64,000 nt of DNA from an uncultured Pelagibacteraceae bacterium (lineage in GTDB: Bacteria > Pseudomonadota > Alphaproteobacteria > Pelagibacterales > Pelagibacteraceae), in NCBI GenBank assembly GCA_902618855.1, contig CACNCD010000002.1:80033-144032 (forward strand), in the 5' to 3' direction. The position numbers were made by a program, and so were the translations under genes. A model generated the notes under the pieces. That model saw only the letters and a list, made by a program, of their open reading frames with translations, was not told the DNA's origin and ran no database searches. This document shows positions 1 to 10,093 of this stretch, piece after piece; position 1 is the stretch's first letter, and every line of letters begins with the position of its first letter.

Positions 1-176
1 ACTTTTGAAGGGCAATTATCCATATCTACTTCATAAGTGTCGATTCGAGGATTCTCCCCTGTAGAGGGGTCCCATCTATAAATATTAACTTTTCTGATAT
101 TTTTTGAACCTGTTTGATCTTTGTAATACTTACCTTTTTGAACTTTAGAATTTTGAGGTAAATTTATTTGTACCAT
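1..176 (-). CDS. sdhB: Succinate dehydrogenase iron-sulfur subunit, N-terminal part (cut by window edge)
   Basis: Only the first 58 or so codons are in the window and the gene runs off the left end. The translation begins [18 protein letters not shown] and continues with NIYRWDPSTGENPRIDTYEVDM, the start of the plant-type ferredoxin domain of SdhB. SdhB carries three iron-sulfur clusters and passes electrons from the SdhA flavin to quinone at the inner membrane. The cluster cysteines lie beyond the edge and cannot be checked. The start codon shares bases with the sdhA stop (TAATG), so translation is probably coupled. Its position after sdhC, sdhD and sdhA makes the assignment secure. Confidence 0.9.
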   Translation of the reverse strand, partial: MVQINLPQNSKVQKGKYYKDQTGSKNIRKVNIYRWDPSTGENPRIDTYEVDMDNCPSK

Positions 177-1951
177 TAATACACTCTTTCTTGCGGTGGA
201 AAGTATTGAACATCATTACTTAAAGTTGATCTGTGAACGTCTCTATATGCAATCTTTGTCTTACTTCCTTGACACCAAGATAAAGTATGTTTCATAAAAT
301 TATTATCGTCCCTTTTAGGATGATCTTCTCTTGCGTGAGCTCCTCTGCTTTCTTTTCGTTCATAAGCAGAGTCTATAGTGACAATAGCCTGTCTTATTAA
401 ATTATCAAATTCAAGAGTTTCCACTAAGTCGGTATTAAAAATTAGTGATTTATCTTTTACTGAGATAGACTCCATACCTTCATAAGGCTTTCTTATTTCT
501 TCCACACCTTCTTTTAAAGTTTTTTCAGTTCTAAAAACTGCACATTTTGACTGCATAGTTTTTTGCATAGCTAGTCTTAAATCTGCAGTTCTATTGCTTC
601 CATTGCCATTTCTTAACTTTTCAAATCTATCTAAACATTTGTCTGTTTCAGATTTAGGTATTTCTTCATGAGGTGTTCCAGGTTTCACAATTTCAGATGC
701 TCTTTTAGCTGCTGCTCTTCCAAAAACAACTAAATCAATCAATGAGTTAGAGCCTAATCTGTTCGCGCCATGGACTGAAACACAGGCTGCTTCTCCAATT
801 GCCATTAGTCCAGGAACAATTTTATCAGATCCATTTAATGTTAAAACTTCGGCTTTATAATTAGTAGGAATTCCACCCATATTATAATGTACTGTAGGTA
901 CTACTGGTATTGGTTCTTTAGTAACATCAACATCAGCAAATAGTCTTGAAGACTCGGATATTCCTGGAAGTCTTTCCTCTATTACTTTTGGATCTAAATG
1001 GTTTAAATGAAGATGGACATGGTCTTTTTCTTTTCCCACTCCTCTTCCTTCGTTTATTTCTACAGCTATTGATCTACTAACTACATCTCTAGATGCTAAA
1101 TCTTTTGCTTTAGGAGCATAGCGTTCCATAAATCTTTCTCCTTTAGAGTTTAATAAATATCCACCTTCACCTCTAACGCCTTCAGAAATTAAGGTTCCAT
1201 GACCATAAATTCCTGTTGGATGAAATTGAACAAACTCCATGTCTTGTAAAGGTAAACCAGCTCTCAATACCATAGCATTTCCGTCACCTGTGCATGTGTG
1301 AGCAGATGTTGAAGAATAGTAAGTTTTACCATATCCGCCTGTAGCTATAATTGTGATATGTGATCTAAATCTATGAATAGTTCCATCATTTAAATTCCAT
1401 GCTATTAAACCTTTACATTCTCCATTTTTCATCAGTAAATCTAAAGCAAAATATTCAATAAAAAATTCTGTATTATGTTTTAAAGCCTGTCCGTACATGG
1501 TGTGTAGTATAGCATGTCCTGTTCTATCTGCTGCTGCACAAGTTCTTTGTACAGTTTCATTTCCGTAATTTTTAGTCATTCCACCAAATGGTCTTTGATA
1601 AATTTTACCATCTTCAGTTCTGCTAAATGGAACGCCATATTTTTCTAACTCCAAAACAGCTCTTGGTGCCTCTTTGCATAAATATTCAATACAGTCTTGG
1701 TCTCCTAACCAATCGGATCCTTTTACAGTATCGTACATGTGCCATCTCCAGTCATCCTCTCCCATATTGCCTAATGCTGCAGATATTCCTCCTTGAGCTG
1801 CTGATGTATGGCTTCTAGTTGGAAATACTTTTGATATACAAGCAGTTTTTAAACCAGCCTCACTTAACCCTACAGCTGCTCTCAAACCTGCGCCACCAGC
1901 ACCTAAGACAACGACATCATATTCATGTTCTATAATTTTATATTGGCTCAT
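176..1951 (-). CDS. sdhA: Succinate dehydrogenase flavoprotein subunit
   Basis: This 591-residue catalytic subunit of complex II oxidises succinate to fumarate in the TCA cycle. Near the N-terminus it has the dinucleotide-binding motif [14 protein letters not shown]. The covalent FAD histidine is in [11 protein letters not shown] (about residue 48). Active-site regions QFHPTGIYG and [18 protein letters not shown] follow, and the C-terminal helical region contains [13 protein letters not shown]. Length is usual for alphaproteobacterial SdhA. The start overlaps the sdhD stop by four bases (ATGA) and the stop overlaps the sdhB start, so all four subunits are likely translated from one message in order C-D-A-B. 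No key residue is missing. Confidence 0.98.
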   Translation of the reverse strand: MSQYKIIEHEYDVVVLGAGGAGLRAAVGLSEAGLKTACISKVFPTRSHTSAAQGGISAALGNMGEDDWRWHMYDTVKGSDWLGDQDCIEYLCKEAPRAVLELEKYGVPFSRTEDGKIYQRPFGGMTKNYGNETVQRTCAAADRTGHAILHTMYGQALKHNTEFFIEYFALDLLMKNGECKGLIAWNLNDGTIHRFRSHITIIATGGYGKTYYSSTSAHTCTGDGNAMVLRAGLPLQDMEFVQFHPTGIYGHGTLISEGVRGEGGYLLNSKGERFMERYAPKAKDLASRDVVSRSIAVEINEGRGVGKEKDHVHLHLNHLDPKVIEERLPGISESSRLFADVDVTKEPIPVVPTVHYNMGGIPTNYKAEVLTLNGSDKIVPGLMAIGEAACVSVHGANRLGSNSLIDLVVFGRAAAKRASEIVKPGTPHEEIPKSETDKCLDRFEKLRNGNGSNRTADLRLAMQKTMQSKCAVFRTEKTLKEGVEEIRKPYEGMESISVKDKSLIFNTDLVETLEFDNLIRQAIVTIDSAYERKESRGAHAREDHPKRDDNNFMKHTLSWCQGSKTKIAYRDVHRSTLSNDVQYFPPQERVY

Positions 1952-2277
1952 AGACTTAGTTTAAATAATATTAGTAAAGTAGATATAGGTATTAGTATAG
2001 CAAATAAAAAGAGTAATTTGTTTGCGACATTTTTTAATTTTTCACTCTCAATATAGTCTTCAAAAACCTCACTAATGCTTAGCGCAGAGTGAAAATATGC
2101 AAAAACTATAAATAATGAAAATAAAAACTTAGTTGGTTGGCTAGTGAAGAAAAATAATACTTCTTCATAGTTTTTATCGTAGAATGATACTAGACTAATT
2201 ATAAACCATAACATTAATGGAATAAGTACAACAGAACTTATTTTTAAAAAAATCCATTTTTTTGTTGCGTTAATCAT
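1948..2277 (-). CDS. sdhD: Succinate dehydrogenase membrane anchor subunit
   Basis: A 109-residue membrane protein with three predicted hydrophobic segments, placed between sdhC and sdhA. The SdhD family is weakly conserved. The identification rests on position, size, three transmembrane helices and the motif [17 protein letters not shown], which resembles the helix holding the heme-ligand histidine and the DY pair near the quinone site. It anchors the SdhAB head to the inner membrane and helps bind heme b and ubiquinone. The start shares one base with the sdhC stop and the end overlaps the sdhA start by four bases. Confidence 0.88.
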   Translation of the reverse strand: MINATKKWIFLKISSVVLIPLMLWFIISLVSFYDKNYEEVLFFFTSQPTKFLFSLFIVFAYFHSALSISEVFEDYIESEKLKNVANKLLFLFAILIPISTLLILFKLSL

Positions 2278-2660
2278 TAAAATAAATTCCTTCCCAAAAT
2301 AAAAATTATAGCTGTTAAAATAAATGATCCAAAAATAACTGATAAGCCGGTAATATTTGAAGTTTTTATCTCAAAACCGAATCCTAAGTCCCAAAATATA
2401 TGTCTGATCTCACTTAAAATTTGAAAAGTAAATGACCAAATAGTACCTATGATAAAAAATTTTCCAAAATAACTCTCAAAAAATTTTTGGATAAAATCAT
2501 AATTTGTATTGCCTAAAAGTAGAAAAGCCACCCAAAAACATATTAAGGAAATAATAATAATATTTATTATTCCTGTTATTCTGTGAGAAATTGAAACTAA
2601 AGATGATATATGCCAATTATAAATTTGAATATGCGGCGACAAAGGGTTTTTATCTGTCAT
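2277..2660 (-). CDS. sdhC: Succinate dehydrogenase cytochrome b556 subunit
   Basis: This 127-residue inner-membrane protein has three hydrophobic segments. The N-terminus SPHIQIYNWHISSLVSISHR is the SdhC signature, with the Ser and Arg of the quinone pocket, and EIRHIFWDLG carries the expected axial heme histidine. With SdhD it forms the membrane domain of complex II, where ubiquinone is reduced. It overlaps the 3' end of asd by 11 bases, so the sdh genes appear to be co-transcribed with asd rather than to form a separate operon. Confidence 0.95.
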   Translation of the reverse strand: MTDKNPLSPHIQIYNWHISSLVSISHRITGIINIIIISLICFWVAFLLLGNTNYDFIQKFFESYFGKFFIIGTIWSFTFQILSEIRHIFWDLGFGFEIKTSNITGLSVIFGSFILTAIIFILGRNLF

Positions 2661-3660
2661 GTAATTTCTGTTTAATTAAACTTTCTGCAATTTCAACTGC
2701 ATTTAATGCGGCACCTTTAAGTAAATTATCACAAACAATCCATAAATTTATAGAATTAGCCTGAGAAGAATCTTTTCTTATTCTAGAAATAAATGTTTCA
2801 TATTTATTTTCTGCCTCCACAGGAGTAACGTAACCTCCATCTTTTTGTTCATCTATGACTTTACAGCCTGGTGATTTAGATAAAATACTCTTTATTTCAC
2901 CTAAATTATAATCTTTATAAAACTCTACATTTACACTTATTGAATGTGAAACTAAAACAGGAATTCTAACACAGGTAGATGTAATATTAATTTTTTTATC
3001 TAAAATTTTTTTAACCTCATCATGATTTTTTTGTTCTTCTTTGGTTGACCCATTTTCTAAAAAACTATCAATATGTGGAATTGCATTAAATGCTATTTGC
3101 TTTGTAAAGTTTTGGGATACAATTTTTTTGCCTTCAAAATATTCTTTTGTTTGGGACAAAAGTTCATCCATTCCAGCTTTTCCAACACCTGAGACTGATT
3201 GGTATGTTGAGGCAACTATTCTTTTAATATTATAAAGATCATGTAAAGGTTTTAAAACAACAACCATAGGTATCACTGAACAATTCGCATTTGCTATTAT
3301 ATTTTTATTTTTAAAATTGGATAAATCTTTTGAATTAACCTCAGGAACAACCAAAGGTATATCAGGATCTTTTCTAAAATATTTTGAGTTATCAATTACA
3401 ATTGTTTTTTTTGCTGCCATCGGAGCCCATTTTTCTGCTACTGAGCTTCCTGCTGCAAAAAAAGCTATTTTCACTTTTGAAAAATCAAATTTTTCTAAAT
3501 CTATTACTGTGTGAGTCTTATCTTTAAAATTTATTTTTTGTCCCGCACTTTTAGAGGAGGCAATCAAATACAATTCAGAAATAGGAAAATTTTTATTCTC
3601 TAGTACTTCTATGATTTTTCTTCCAACATTTCCTGTTGCTCCAACAATTGCTATATTCAT
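2650..3660 (-). CDS. asd: Aspartate-semialdehyde dehydrogenase
   Basis: A 336-residue NADP-dependent enzyme that reduces aspartyl phosphate to aspartate semialdehyde, the branch point to lysine/diaminopimelate, threonine and methionine. The N-terminal Rossmann motif is IVGATGNVGRK. The catalytic cysteine is in NANCSVIPMVV (about residue 127). The substrate-binding region CVRIPVLVSHSISVNVEF holds the Arg and His expected of the family. It starts 15 bases after dmdA and its end overlaps sdhC by 11 bases. It supplies the lysine/DAP pathway to which dapF, elsewhere in the window, also belongs. Confidence 0.97.
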   Translation of the reverse strand: MNIAIVGATGNVGRKIIEVLENKNFPISELYLIASSKSAGQKINFKDKTHTVIDLEKFDFSKVKIAFFAAGSSVAEKWAPMAAKKTIVIDNSKYFRKDPDIPLVVPEVNSKDLSNFKNKNIIANANCSVIPMVVVLKPLHDLYNIKRIVASTYQSVSGVGKAGMDELLSQTKEYFEGKKIVSQNFTKQIAFNAIPHIDSFLENGSTKEEQKNHDEVKKILDKKINITSTCVRIPVLVSHSISVNVEFYKDYNLGEIKSILSKSPGCKVIDEQKDGGYVTPVEAENKYETFISRIRKDSSQANSINLWIVCDNLLKGAALNAVEIAESLIKQKLHDR

Positions 3661-3675
3661 GGTGATTTAGTTATA

Positions 3676-4785
3676 CTAAATGAAAGGTAAATCGCAAACT
3701 TTTCCCTCGAAAATAGTTCCATTTATTGAGATTTTAAATGTTTGGGAAAGGTTATAATAAGGTTTGTTTATCATAGCGATACCGATAACTTTTTTAAAAT
3801 GTGGTGAATAAACACCTGATCTAAGCTCACCTATTTTTTGGTTATCTTTGTCAATAAGTTCTATGGATTTAGATACATTAATTTCTTTTGCTTCGATTAT
3901 TACGCCCATTAATTTTTTGATTAAACCATTTTTCTTTATTTGTTTTAATTTATCTTTTCCTAGAAAATTTATCTCTGTATCTAAACTAACATATTTATCT
4001 AAACCACATTCTAGAGGATTATCGTCATTATCCATATCATTACCATAAGATAACAATGCACTTTCAATCCTCTCTATTAAATTTGGGCAACCTGGTTTAA
4101 CATTTAATTCTTTACCCTCTTCAAAAAGTTTATCGTATAATGCTAATCCAGACTTAGTATTTTCTACATAAATTTCATAACCACCTTGTTTCGACCAACC
4201 AGATTTTGCAATTAAATGTTTTGCTCCATCAAAATCAAAGTAATCAAAACCAAAAAATTTCATTTCTGTTATTTTTTCTCCAAATATTTTTTCCATCAAC
4301 TTAAATGATTTTGGGCCCTGTACTGCCATTATATCAACATTTGGTTCAAAAATTTTTACATTTAAATTATTTCCAATCGCTAATCCTTTTGCAAATAATA
4401 TTACATCGGAGTCTGCTATAGAAATCCACCATCTATCCTCTTGTAGCTTCAAAATTACAGGATCATTAATCATTCCTGCGTTATCGTCAATTATTGGACA
4501 ATAGTAACATCTGCCTATTTTAGATTTTGAAAGGTCCCTACATGTCATTAATTGAACTAATTTTGCTGAATCCTTTCCTGAAATTTCAACTTGTCTTTCA
4601 CCAGCTACATCCCAAATTTGAACGTGTTCTTTTAAATGATGATAGGAATCCTCTAACGATCCAAAAGCAGCTGGTAGAAGCATATGATTATAAATCGAAT
4701 ATGCAGTAACCCCTTGTTTCTCAATTCTTGAAGTATAAGGAGTACTTCTTAGTCTTCTTGATTTAGCAATAAAATAATTTTTCAT
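3676..4785 (-). CDS. dmdA: Dimethylsulfoniopropionate (DMSP) demethylase
   Basis: The 369-residue product is a GcvT-fold protein that transfers a methyl group from DMSP to tetrahydrofolate, giving methylmercaptopropionate (MMPA) and methyl-THF in the cytoplasm. The sequence agrees with the Pelagibacter DmdA I recall, including [80 protein letters not shown] and the terminal GKVCDLPFI. These stretches separate DmdA from glycine-cleavage GcvT. Neighbours are an alpha/beta hydrolase, whose last bases overlap the dmdA start by four (ATGA), then dmdB and dmdC, giving demethylation and the next two MMPA steps together. FolD in this window feeds the same folate pool. Confidence 0.95.
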   Translation of the reverse strand: MKNYFIAKSRRLRSTPYTSRIEKQGVTAYSIYNHMLLPAAFGSLEDSYHHLKEHVQIWDVAGERQVEISGKDSAKLVQLMTCRDLSKSKIGRCYYCPIIDDNAGMINDPVILKLQEDRWWISIADSDVILFAKGLAIGNNLNVKIFEPNVDIMAVQGPKSFKLMEKIFGEKITEMKFFGFDYFDFDGAKHLIAKSGWSKQGGYEIYVENTKSGLALYDKLFEEGKELNVKPGCPNLIERIESALLSYGNDMDNDDNPLECGLDKYVSLDTEINFLGKDKLKQIKKNGLIKKLMGVIIEAKEINVSKSIELIDKDNQKIGELRSGVYSPHFKKVIGIAMINKPYYNLSQTFKISINGTIFEGKVCDLPFI

Positions 4786-5564
4786 TTATTTTTTTTTATG
4801 AATTCGTTAACTAATTTTCTCATTTCAAAAGCTTTTTCAAATAAAATCATATGTCCACAATTAGAAATTATCTTTACTTCAGAATTTTTTATTTGTTCAG
4901 ACATTTTAACACCAACCTTCATCGGAACCATTTTATCTAAATCTCCAAAAATACATAAAGTTAAACAATTTATTTTTTTAATCGCATTTTCGCCATCCTT
5001 ATAATTATTACAGGCATTTAAGTCTACAGCTAAAACTTCCCTAATTGCTCTTGCTGAGTTCACAATTTTTTTTACTGGGTTTCCTCCTATAAATGCTTTT
5101 GAACCCTCATAACCCCATTTCATCATTAACAGCACTGCTTTTTCATCTCCAGCCTCTGCTAAGTCGATAAGATCTTTGTTAACAGGCATTTTATTTGACC
5201 CTGCAACTAAAATTAATTTATCTATATACTCAGGATATCTTGAGGCAAAATCAATTCCTACCAGTGCACCTTGTGAATGTCCCATAAAACTTATTTTTGA
5301 AATATCCAATATTTCCATTATTTTTTTTACCCAATCAGACATTTCCTCAATAGATTTTAATGAAGGTCCTTCCGAGTCCCCATGTCCAGGTAGATCAATT
5401 GATAAAACATTAAATCCATTAGCTGAATAAAACTGTTCATGTAGGGACCAAACTATATGTGTAAGTCCACTTCCGTGCATCAAAAGTATTGATGGTTTTT
5501 TTGGATCAATATCCATACCACTGGTAGATATGAATACGTCTTTATTATCGACGTTTAAGTTCAG
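4782..5564 (-). CDS. Alpha/beta hydrolase in the DMSP cluster, probable CTG start
   Basis: An alpha/beta-hydrolase-fold protein: oxyanion-hole motif LLMHGSG, nucleophile elbow MGHSQGALV, acid residue in FGDLDKMVP and catalytic His in NCGHMILFE. The ORF track starts at an ATG at 5516 (244 residues). The frame stays open upstream and encodes a plausible first strand, [15 protein letters not shown], that such proteins need before the oxyanion loop. No ATG, GTG or TTG exists in that extension. A CTG at 5564 lies five bases after AAGGAG and overlaps the dmdB stop as CTGA, giving 260 residues. That start is my inference. The substrate is unknown; its place between dmdB and dmdA suggests a thioester or ester of the MMPA pathway. 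Confidence 0.82.
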   Translation of the reverse strand: MNLNVDNKDVFISTSGMDIDPKKPSILLMHGSGLTHIVWSLHEQFYSANGFNVLSIDLPGHGDSEGPSLKSIEEMSDWVKKIMEILDISKISFMGHSQGALVGIDFASRYPEYIDKLILVAGSNKMPVNKDLIDLAEAGDEKAVLLMMKWGYEGSKAFIGGNPVKKIVNSARAIREVLAVDLNACNNYKDGENAIKKINCLTLCIFGDLDKMVPMKVGVKMSEQIKNSEVKIISNCGHMILFEKAFEMRKLVNEFIKKNK

Positions 5565-7189
5565 TTTAACTCCTTGGCCTTTTTTCTTAACTCAAATTTT
5601 TGGATTTTTCCTGTTGATGTTTTTGGCAATTCACAAAATTCAACTTTTTTTGGAACTTTAAAACCTGCAAGGGTCTCTTTGCAAAAATTTATTAATTCTT
5701 TTTCTGTAACTGGTTTATCTTTTACCATTTCAATGAAAGCACAAGGTACTTCACCCCATTTTTCATCAGGTTTTGCAACCACAGCTGCTATGGATACAGA
5801 TGGATGCTTTGCTAAAGTATTTTCTATTTCAATAGAGGAAATATTTTCACCACCTGAAATAATTATATCTTTAGATCTATCTTGTATCTTTGCATAACCA
5901 TCAGGATGCATAACTGCTAAATCACCTGTATGAAACCAACCATCTTTCATGGCTTTTTCTGTAGCTTCCTTATCCTTGAAATATCCTTTCATAACTACAT
6001 TTCCTCTAATCATTATTTCACCTATAGTTTTCCCATCTCTTGGAACTTCCTTCATTGTCTCTGGATTCATAATTGTAACGCCTTCAGTATTTGGATATCT
6101 AACTCCTTGCCTGGCTTTTATTTCATTTTGCTTTTCCTCATCTAAGCTGTTCCATTCCTCGTTCCAAGCACATTGTGTTACATGTCCATAAGTTTCTGTT
6201 AACCCATAAACATGCATTACTTCAAATCCAAGACTTTTCATTTTTTTAAATATAATACTTGGTGGTGGAGCACCAGCTGTTAATACATAAACCTTATTTT
6301 TAAGTTTTTTACGCTCACTCTCTGGTGCGCCTGTTATCATATTCAGTACTATAGGAGCTCCTCCAAAGTGGGATACATTATACTTATCTATAAGTTCAAA
6401 AATTTTTTTTATATCAATGGCTCTAAGACAAATTGTTCTTCCATTAAGCATTGGTACTGTCCACGGATAACACCATCCATTACAGTGAAACATTGGTACA
6501 ACCGTCAGAAAATTTAATCTATTAGGCATATTCCACGCAGTCGCGCTTCCTGTTGACATTAAATAAGCTCCTCTGTGATGATAAACAACTCCTTTAGGAT
6601 TACCTGTTGTTCCTGAAGTATAACTTAATGAGATTGCTTGCCACTCATCATCTGGCATTTCCCATTTAAAATTTTCATCACCAGTATTTAAAAATTCCTC
6701 ATATTCTAATTCCCCAATTTTTTCCAATTTCGATTGATCAGCAAATTTATCGTTTATGTCAATTATTGTAATTTTTTTTTTGAGATTGCTTAATGCTTTT
6801 TTTACCTCCATGTGTAATTGTCTATCAACTACTAAAACTTTAGCATCACTATGGTTTAAGATGTAAGCAATAGTTTTAGCATCTAGTCTAATATTAATTG
6901 TATTTAATACCCCTCCTGTCATTGGCACAGAGTAATGAGCTTCGAAAATCTCTGGAGTATTAAAGGCTAAAAAAGAGACCGTATCACCTTTGGAAATACC
7001 AATTTTACTTAGTGCACTAGCAAATTTTACACATCTTTTATACACTTCACTCCAAGTATATTTTCTATTTTCATAAACTATTGCTTCATAATTTGGATAA
7101 ATATCTTTAGCTCTTAATAAAAAAGATAGGGGTGTTAATGGAACAAAATTTGCATTATTTTTTTCAAGATTTTTCTCGTAATGGCTCAT
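5561..7189 (-). CDS. dmdB: Acyl-CoA ligase, probable methylmercaptopropionate-CoA ligase
   Basis: A 542-residue AMP-forming ligase of the ANL superfamily. Visible motifs are the P-loop SYTSGTTGNPKGVVYHH, the YGLTETYG region, DGWFHTGDLAV, the hinge/A8 region DIIISGGENISS and the catalytic lysine in KTSTGKIQKFELR near the C-terminus. Family members activate medium and short fatty acids. With dmdA and dmdC on either side, the likely job is joining MMPA to CoA, the second step of the demethylation pathway. It starts five bases after dmdC ends. A general medium-chain acyl-CoA ligase cannot be excluded by sequence alone. Confidence 0.88.
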   Translation of the reverse strand: MSHYEKNLEKNNANFVPLTPLSFLLRAKDIYPNYEAIVYENRKYTWSEVYKRCVKFASALSKIGISKGDTVSFLAFNTPEIFEAHYSVPMTGGVLNTINIRLDAKTIAYILNHSDAKVLVVDRQLHMEVKKALSNLKKKITIIDINDKFADQSKLEKIGELEYEEFLNTGDENFKWEMPDDEWQAISLSYTSGTTGNPKGVVYHHRGAYLMSTGSATAWNMPNRLNFLTVVPMFHCNGWCYPWTVPMLNGRTICLRAIDIKKIFELIDKYNVSHFGGAPIVLNMITGAPESERKKLKNKVYVLTAGAPPPSIIFKKMKSLGFEVMHVYGLTETYGHVTQCAWNEEWNSLDEEKQNEIKARQGVRYPNTEGVTIMNPETMKEVPRDGKTIGEIMIRGNVVMKGYFKDKEATEKAMKDGWFHTGDLAVMHPDGYAKIQDRSKDIIISGGENISSIEIENTLAKHPSVSIAAVVAKPDEKWGEVPCAFIEMVKDKPVTEKELINFCKETLAGFKVPKKVEFCELPKTSTGKIQKFELRKKAKELN

Positions 7190-7194
7190 TTTCT

Positions 7195-8961
7195 TTAATT
7201 AAATTTAAAATCCATTATATATTTACTGCCTGTTGTTGCAGATAAATAATGGCTTTCTACTCTAGGTAAAACTCTATTGAAATAGAAATTTGCTGTTTGT
7301 ATTTTATCCTCATAAAAGTTTTTATTATTCGAATAGTCTTTATAACTCACTTCTAAAACCTTTAACCACGAATAACCAATTGCAACATAGCCAAGAACTC
7401 TCAAATAATCATTTGAGGCAGCATTTGCATCATCTTTTGAGGTTTTTATTTTATCTTTCATCCAACTTGAAAATTTGCTTAATTTATCAATATAAATTTC
7501 TAACTTAGCAACAAAAGAGCTTAAGTCTTTATTATTTTTATTTAAGTCACCTTTAATCATACTAATATACTTATCAATTATATCTCCGTTTTGATTAACT
7601 AGTTTTCTGAATACTAAATCTATTGCTTGAACGGAGTTTGTTCCTTCGTATATGGGAGTTATTCTATTATCCCTGTATAATTGTTCAATACCTTGATCTT
7701 TAGTGTATCCATACCCTCCGTATATTTGCATTGCATCACTTGTAATTTCCATCCCTAAATCAGAAAATAATGATTTAACAACAGGAGTCATTAATGAAAC
7801 CATATCTGTGGCGTCTTGTTTTATTTTCTGGTCGCTATGGTTTAAACTCACTTCTGTTTGTTGTGATAACCAAAAGCACAGAGCCCTCTCTCCCTCAATT
7901 ATAGATTTCATATTTAATAAAGTTTTCCTTATATCTGCATGCTCAATAATTAAGTCTGCGTTTCCATTTGGTGACTGATTTTTTGTACTTTTTCCTTGCT
8001 TTCTCTCTTTTGCATAGATCAATGAGTTTTGATACGCAATTTCAGAAATACCTAGGCCTTGGATTCCAACCACAATTCTCTCTAAATTCATCATTGTAAA
8101 CATTTGACTCAATCCTTTATTTTTAGGACCAATCATATATCCCGTTGCCTCATCAAAGTTTAAAACACATGTTGCTGAACCTTTAATTCCCATTTTAGTT
8201 TCTATTGAACCAGTCGATATTCCATTTCTAGTACCGATCGATCCATCCTCTTTGACAATAAATTTTGGAACTAAAAATAAACTGATTCCTTTAGTGCCCT
8301 TAGGTGAGTCTGATGCTCTTGCGATTACTAAATGAATAATATTTTCTGTTAAATCATGATCGCCTGAGGTAATAAATATTTTTTGACCAGTAATTTTATA
8401 TGTTCCATCTGATTGCTCTACTGCTTTTGTCTTAAGCAAACCTAAGTCTGTTCCACATACTGGTTCAGTTAAACACATTGTCCCACTCCATTTACCTTCA
8501 ACCATTTTTGGAAGATATTTATTTTTAATTTCATCTGTAGCATGGTGATTTATACAATTATAAGCGCCAAGCGTTAGTTCACTATAGAGCTTAAATGCTA
8601 AGCTGGCTGATGACAGCATTTCATCAAAAAATGCACTCACAGTTTTTGGCATACCTTGTCCACCATATTTTGGATCACAAGATAATGATGTCCATCCATC
8701 TTCAATAAATTTTTTATATGCCTCTTTATAACCAGGGGGCGTCCTTACAACACCATTTTCTAATACTGTTGGATTTTCATCTCCAGCTTTTGCAAGAGGT
8801 AAAATTAAATTTTGATTAATTTTTGCTGCCTCCTCTAAAATATTTTTTACAAGATCAGTTGTGACTTCTTTATATTTATCAATCTCATTATAATTTTTGT
8901 TATCTCTAAGCTTTTCATATAAAAAAAGCATATCTTCAACAGGTGCATTATAAGTTGGCAT
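7195..8961 (-). CDS. dmdC: Acyl-CoA dehydrogenase, probable methylmercaptopropionyl-CoA dehydrogenase
   Basis: A 588-residue FAD acyl-CoA dehydrogenase, longer than the usual 380-residue type, as is known for DmdC. The FAD/substrate signature TEPVCGTDLG and flavin contact KIFITSGDHDL are present, and the probable catalytic Glu is in IYEGTNSVQAID. A C-terminal extension of about 130 residues follows. It would oxidise MMPA-CoA to methylthioacryloyl-CoA. It lies 25 bases after leuB and leads directly into dmdB, hydrolase and dmdA. No dmdD hydratase lies in the window, so the last step must come from another hydratase or from the hydrolase next door. Confidence 0.88.
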   Translation of the reverse strand: MPTYNAPVEDMLFLYEKLRDNKNYNEIDKYKEVTTDLVKNILEEAAKINQNLILPLAKAGDENPTVLENGVVRTPPGYKEAYKKFIEDGWTSLSCDPKYGGQGMPKTVSAFFDEMLSSASLAFKLYSELTLGAYNCINHHATDEIKNKYLPKMVEGKWSGTMCLTEPVCGTDLGLLKTKAVEQSDGTYKITGQKIFITSGDHDLTENIIHLVIARASDSPKGTKGISLFLVPKFIVKEDGSIGTRNGISTGSIETKMGIKGSATCVLNFDEATGYMIGPKNKGLSQMFTMMNLERIVVGIQGLGISEIAYQNSLIYAKERKQGKSTKNQSPNGNADLIIEHADIRKTLLNMKSIIEGERALCFWLSQQTEVSLNHSDQKIKQDATDMVSLMTPVVKSLFSDLGMEITSDAMQIYGGYGYTKDQGIEQLYRDNRITPIYEGTNSVQAIDLVFRKLVNQNGDIIDKYISMIKGDLNKNNKDLSSFVAKLEIYIDKLSKFSSWMKDKIKTSKDDANAASNDYLRVLGYVAIGYSWLKVLEVSYKDYSNNKNFYEDKIQTANFYFNRVLPRVESHYLSATTGSKYIMDFKFN

Positions 8962-8986
8962 AATCTTATTTTAATTAAAATACAAA

Positions 8987-10093
8987 TTATTTCAATTTTG
9001 AAATAATCGCATCCCCCATTTGAACAGTGGATACTTCTTTTTTTCCCTTTGCAACTATATCTTTTGTTCTTAAACCGTCATTAAGCACATCTTGGACCGC
9101 TTTTTCCAAATTATCTGCCTCTTTATCCAAATTTAAAGAATATCTTAATGCCATTGCAAAACTTAAAATTGTTGCAATTGGATTTGCCAATCCTTTTCCG
9201 GCTATATCTGGAGCTGAACCATGTATTGGTTCATACATGGCTCTCATTTCACCATCTTTATTTTTTGCACCAAGAGATGCTGATGGTAAAAGTCCTAATG
9301 AGCCTGTTAACATTGATGCTTGGTCAGAAAGCATATCTCCGAAGAGATTATCAGTTACTATGACATCAAATTGTTTTGGATTTCTTAATAATTGCATAGA
9401 ACAGTTATCTGCTAACATATGATTTAGTTCTACTTCTTTGTATTCTGAATCATGTAAAGTTTGAACCTCTTCTTTCCAAAGTTGTCCTGCCTCCATAACA
9501 TTAGATTTCTCACACGAAGTAACTCTATTAGATCTTTTTTTAGCTAAATCAAAAGCGACCCTTGCTACTCTAATAATTTCACTGCTAGTGTAAGTATGAG
9601 TATTAATACCTTTTCTTTCTCCATTATCTATAGGTTTAATCCCTCTAGGTTCTCCAAAATATATTCCTCCTGTTAATTCTCTTACAATCATAATATCTAA
9701 GCCAGAGACAATTTCAGGTTTAAGAGTAGATGCATCAACCAATTGTTTAAAACATATTGCAGGTCTTAAGTTTGCAAATAATTTCAACTCTTTTCTTAAT
9801 TTCAATAATGCTCTCTCGGGTTTTTTTGAAAATTCTAGATTATCCCATTTAGGTCCACCTACTGCTCCTAACATGACAACTTCACTCTCAAGGGCTTTGT
9901 AAAACACCTCATCAGTTATTGGAGTTCCATGTTTGTCGTATGAAGCTCCTCCTGCTAAATCTTCATCAATTTCAAAATCTAGAGACTTTTTTGAGTTAAG
10001 CCATTTGATAACTTTTTTAACCTCGTTTATTACCTCAGGACCAATACCGTCCCCAGGTAGAAGTAAAATTTTTCTTTTTTTTACTTTAATCAT
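8987..10093 (-). CDS. leuB: 3-isopropylmalate dehydrogenase
   Basis: A 368-residue NAD-dependent decarboxylating dehydrogenase of leucine synthesis, converting 3-isopropylmalate to 2-oxoisocaproate. Family motifs include [11 protein letters not shown] near the N-terminus, the substrate-binding [28 protein letters not shown], the metal-binding [14 protein letters not shown], and NAD-site [14 protein letters not shown]. Length is typical. Its start overlaps leuD by eight bases, and leuC-leuD-leuB run in pathway order, so it is the third cistron of a leucine operon that continues without a clear break into dmdC. Confidence 0.97.
   Translation of the reverse strand: MIKVKKRKILLLPGDGIGPEVINEVKKVIKWLNSKKSLDFEIDEDLAGGASYDKHGTPITDEVFYKALESEVVMLGAVGGPKWDNLEFSKKPERALLKLRKELKLFANLRPAICFKQLVDASTLKPEIVSGLDIMIVRELTGGIYFGEPRGIKPIDNGERKGINTHTYTSSEIIRVARVAFDLAKKRSNRVTSCEKSNVMEAGQLWKEEVQTLHDSEYKEVELNHMLADNCSMQLLRNPKQFDVIVTDNLFGDMLSDQASMLTGSLGLLPSASLGAKNKDGEMRAMYEPIHGSAPDIAGKGLANPIATILSFAMALRYSLNLDKEADNLEKAVQDVLNDGLRTKDIVAKGKKEVSTVQMGDAIISKLK

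Noticed and set aside
3676-4785. Glycine cleavage T protein (gcvT)
   Set aside because: Same fold, but the sequence follows DmdA throughout and lies with dmdB and dmdC; no gcvH or gcvP is near.
5517-5564. ATG at 5516 as the start of the alpha/beta hydrolase
   Set aside because: It would remove the first beta strand; the frame is open to the dmdB stop and a good ribosome site precedes a CTG. Kept only as an alternative.
9027-9422. Plus-strand ORF of 131 residues
   Set aside because: It is a shadow of leuB in the opposite strand and has no ribosome site or recognisable motif.
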